Positions 5,567 to 5,669 of a DNA stretch of 5,669 nucleotides are shown here, piece by piece. Source of the DNA: an uncultured Bacilli bacterium. Its GTDB lineage: Bacteria > Bacillota_I > Bacilli_A > RF39 > UBA660. Below the pieces are notes generated by a model. The model ran no database searches, was not told the origin of the DNA, and saw nothing but the letters and a program-made list of their open reading frames with translations. Location: positions 1 to 5,669 of the forward strand of contig CALVTA010000071.1 in the NCBI GenBank assembly GCA_944359735.1. The letters run 5' to 3'. A program made the translations under genes and the position numbers. Each line of letters begins with the position of its first letter. Positions within the stretch are counted from its first letter, which is position 1.

Positions 5567-5669
5567 ATGAATGAAGTTATACTAAATGATAGTATTAATA
5601 TAGAAAATTTAATCTATGAAGTTCGTGGAGTTCAAGTGATGTTAGATAGTGATTTAGCAAGGCTTTATG
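5567..5669 (+). CDS. ORF6N-domain protein, N-terminal part (cut by window edge)
   Basis: Only the first 34 codons are present. They contain the start of an ORF6N domain, a presumed DNA-binding module found in phage antirepressor-like proteins and in many bacterial accessory genes: YEVRGVQVMLDSDLARLY (about residues 17-34) matches the family opening (I/V)RGxxVMLDxDLAxLY almost residue for residue. The start is set by the G-rich ribosome binding site at 5554-5560 and by the usual short leader of about 15 residues before this motif. The gene continues off the right edge, so its full length and any C-terminal domain are unknown. The family suggests a phage or mobile-element origin, and the different ribosome binding site fits a separate origin, but this is inference. 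Confidence 0.85.
   Translation, partial: MNEVILNDSINIENLIYEVRGVQVMLDSDLARLY

Noticed and set aside
1..5669. CRISPR arrays, tRNA or rRNA genes, riboswitches
   Set aside because: No regularly spaced repeats, no cloverleaf-like or rRNA-like segments and no riboswitch-like conserved leader were seen; the only sizeable non-coding stretches are explained above.

Overview
The window is very AT-rich and carries five complete plus-strand protein genes, one gene cut off at the right edge, and one decayed transposon gene. Low GC, strong AAGGAG-type ribosome binding sites, the standard genetic code and the gene families suggest a low-GC Bacillota (Firmicutes) genome, possibly a gut Erysipelotrichia-, RF39- or Clostridia-like lineage. 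That placement is an inference from composition and style; nothing here fixes the species.

Region by region: (1) 1-183 is a non-coding leader with a hairpin at 42-69 and a small palindrome at 101-116. (2) 184-2333 is a two-gene ABC transporter unit: a MacB/FtsX-type four-helix permease with a large acidic extracellular domain, then, 2 nt later, its ATPase. It ends in a hairpin that overlaps the ATPase stop codon. (3) 2334-2775 looks like a plain 442-nt gap but holds the eroded remains of an IS200/IS605-type tnpB, recognisable in three reading frames and lacking the whole catalytic core. A near-consensus promoter lies just downstream of it. (4) 2776-5501 is a tightly packed three-gene unit: a predicted beta-propeller protein without a visible export signal, a small lipoprotein whose start overlaps the propeller gene by 14 nt, and an RlmD/TrmA-type iron-sulfur RNA (uracil-5-)-methyltransferase starting 4 nt after the lipoprotein. 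(5) 5567-5669 is the start of an ORF6N-domain protein of phage or mobile-element type.

The ABC pair should form one membrane exporter or mechanotransmission complex. The propeller and lipoprotein genes look like a co-translated pair of unknown function and are the least understood part of the window. The methyltransferase is a housekeeping rRNA or tRNA modification enzyme that appears to share their promoter, since no terminator or clear promoter is visible between 2776 and 5501. All five complete proteins (1623 residues) lack tryptophan entirely.
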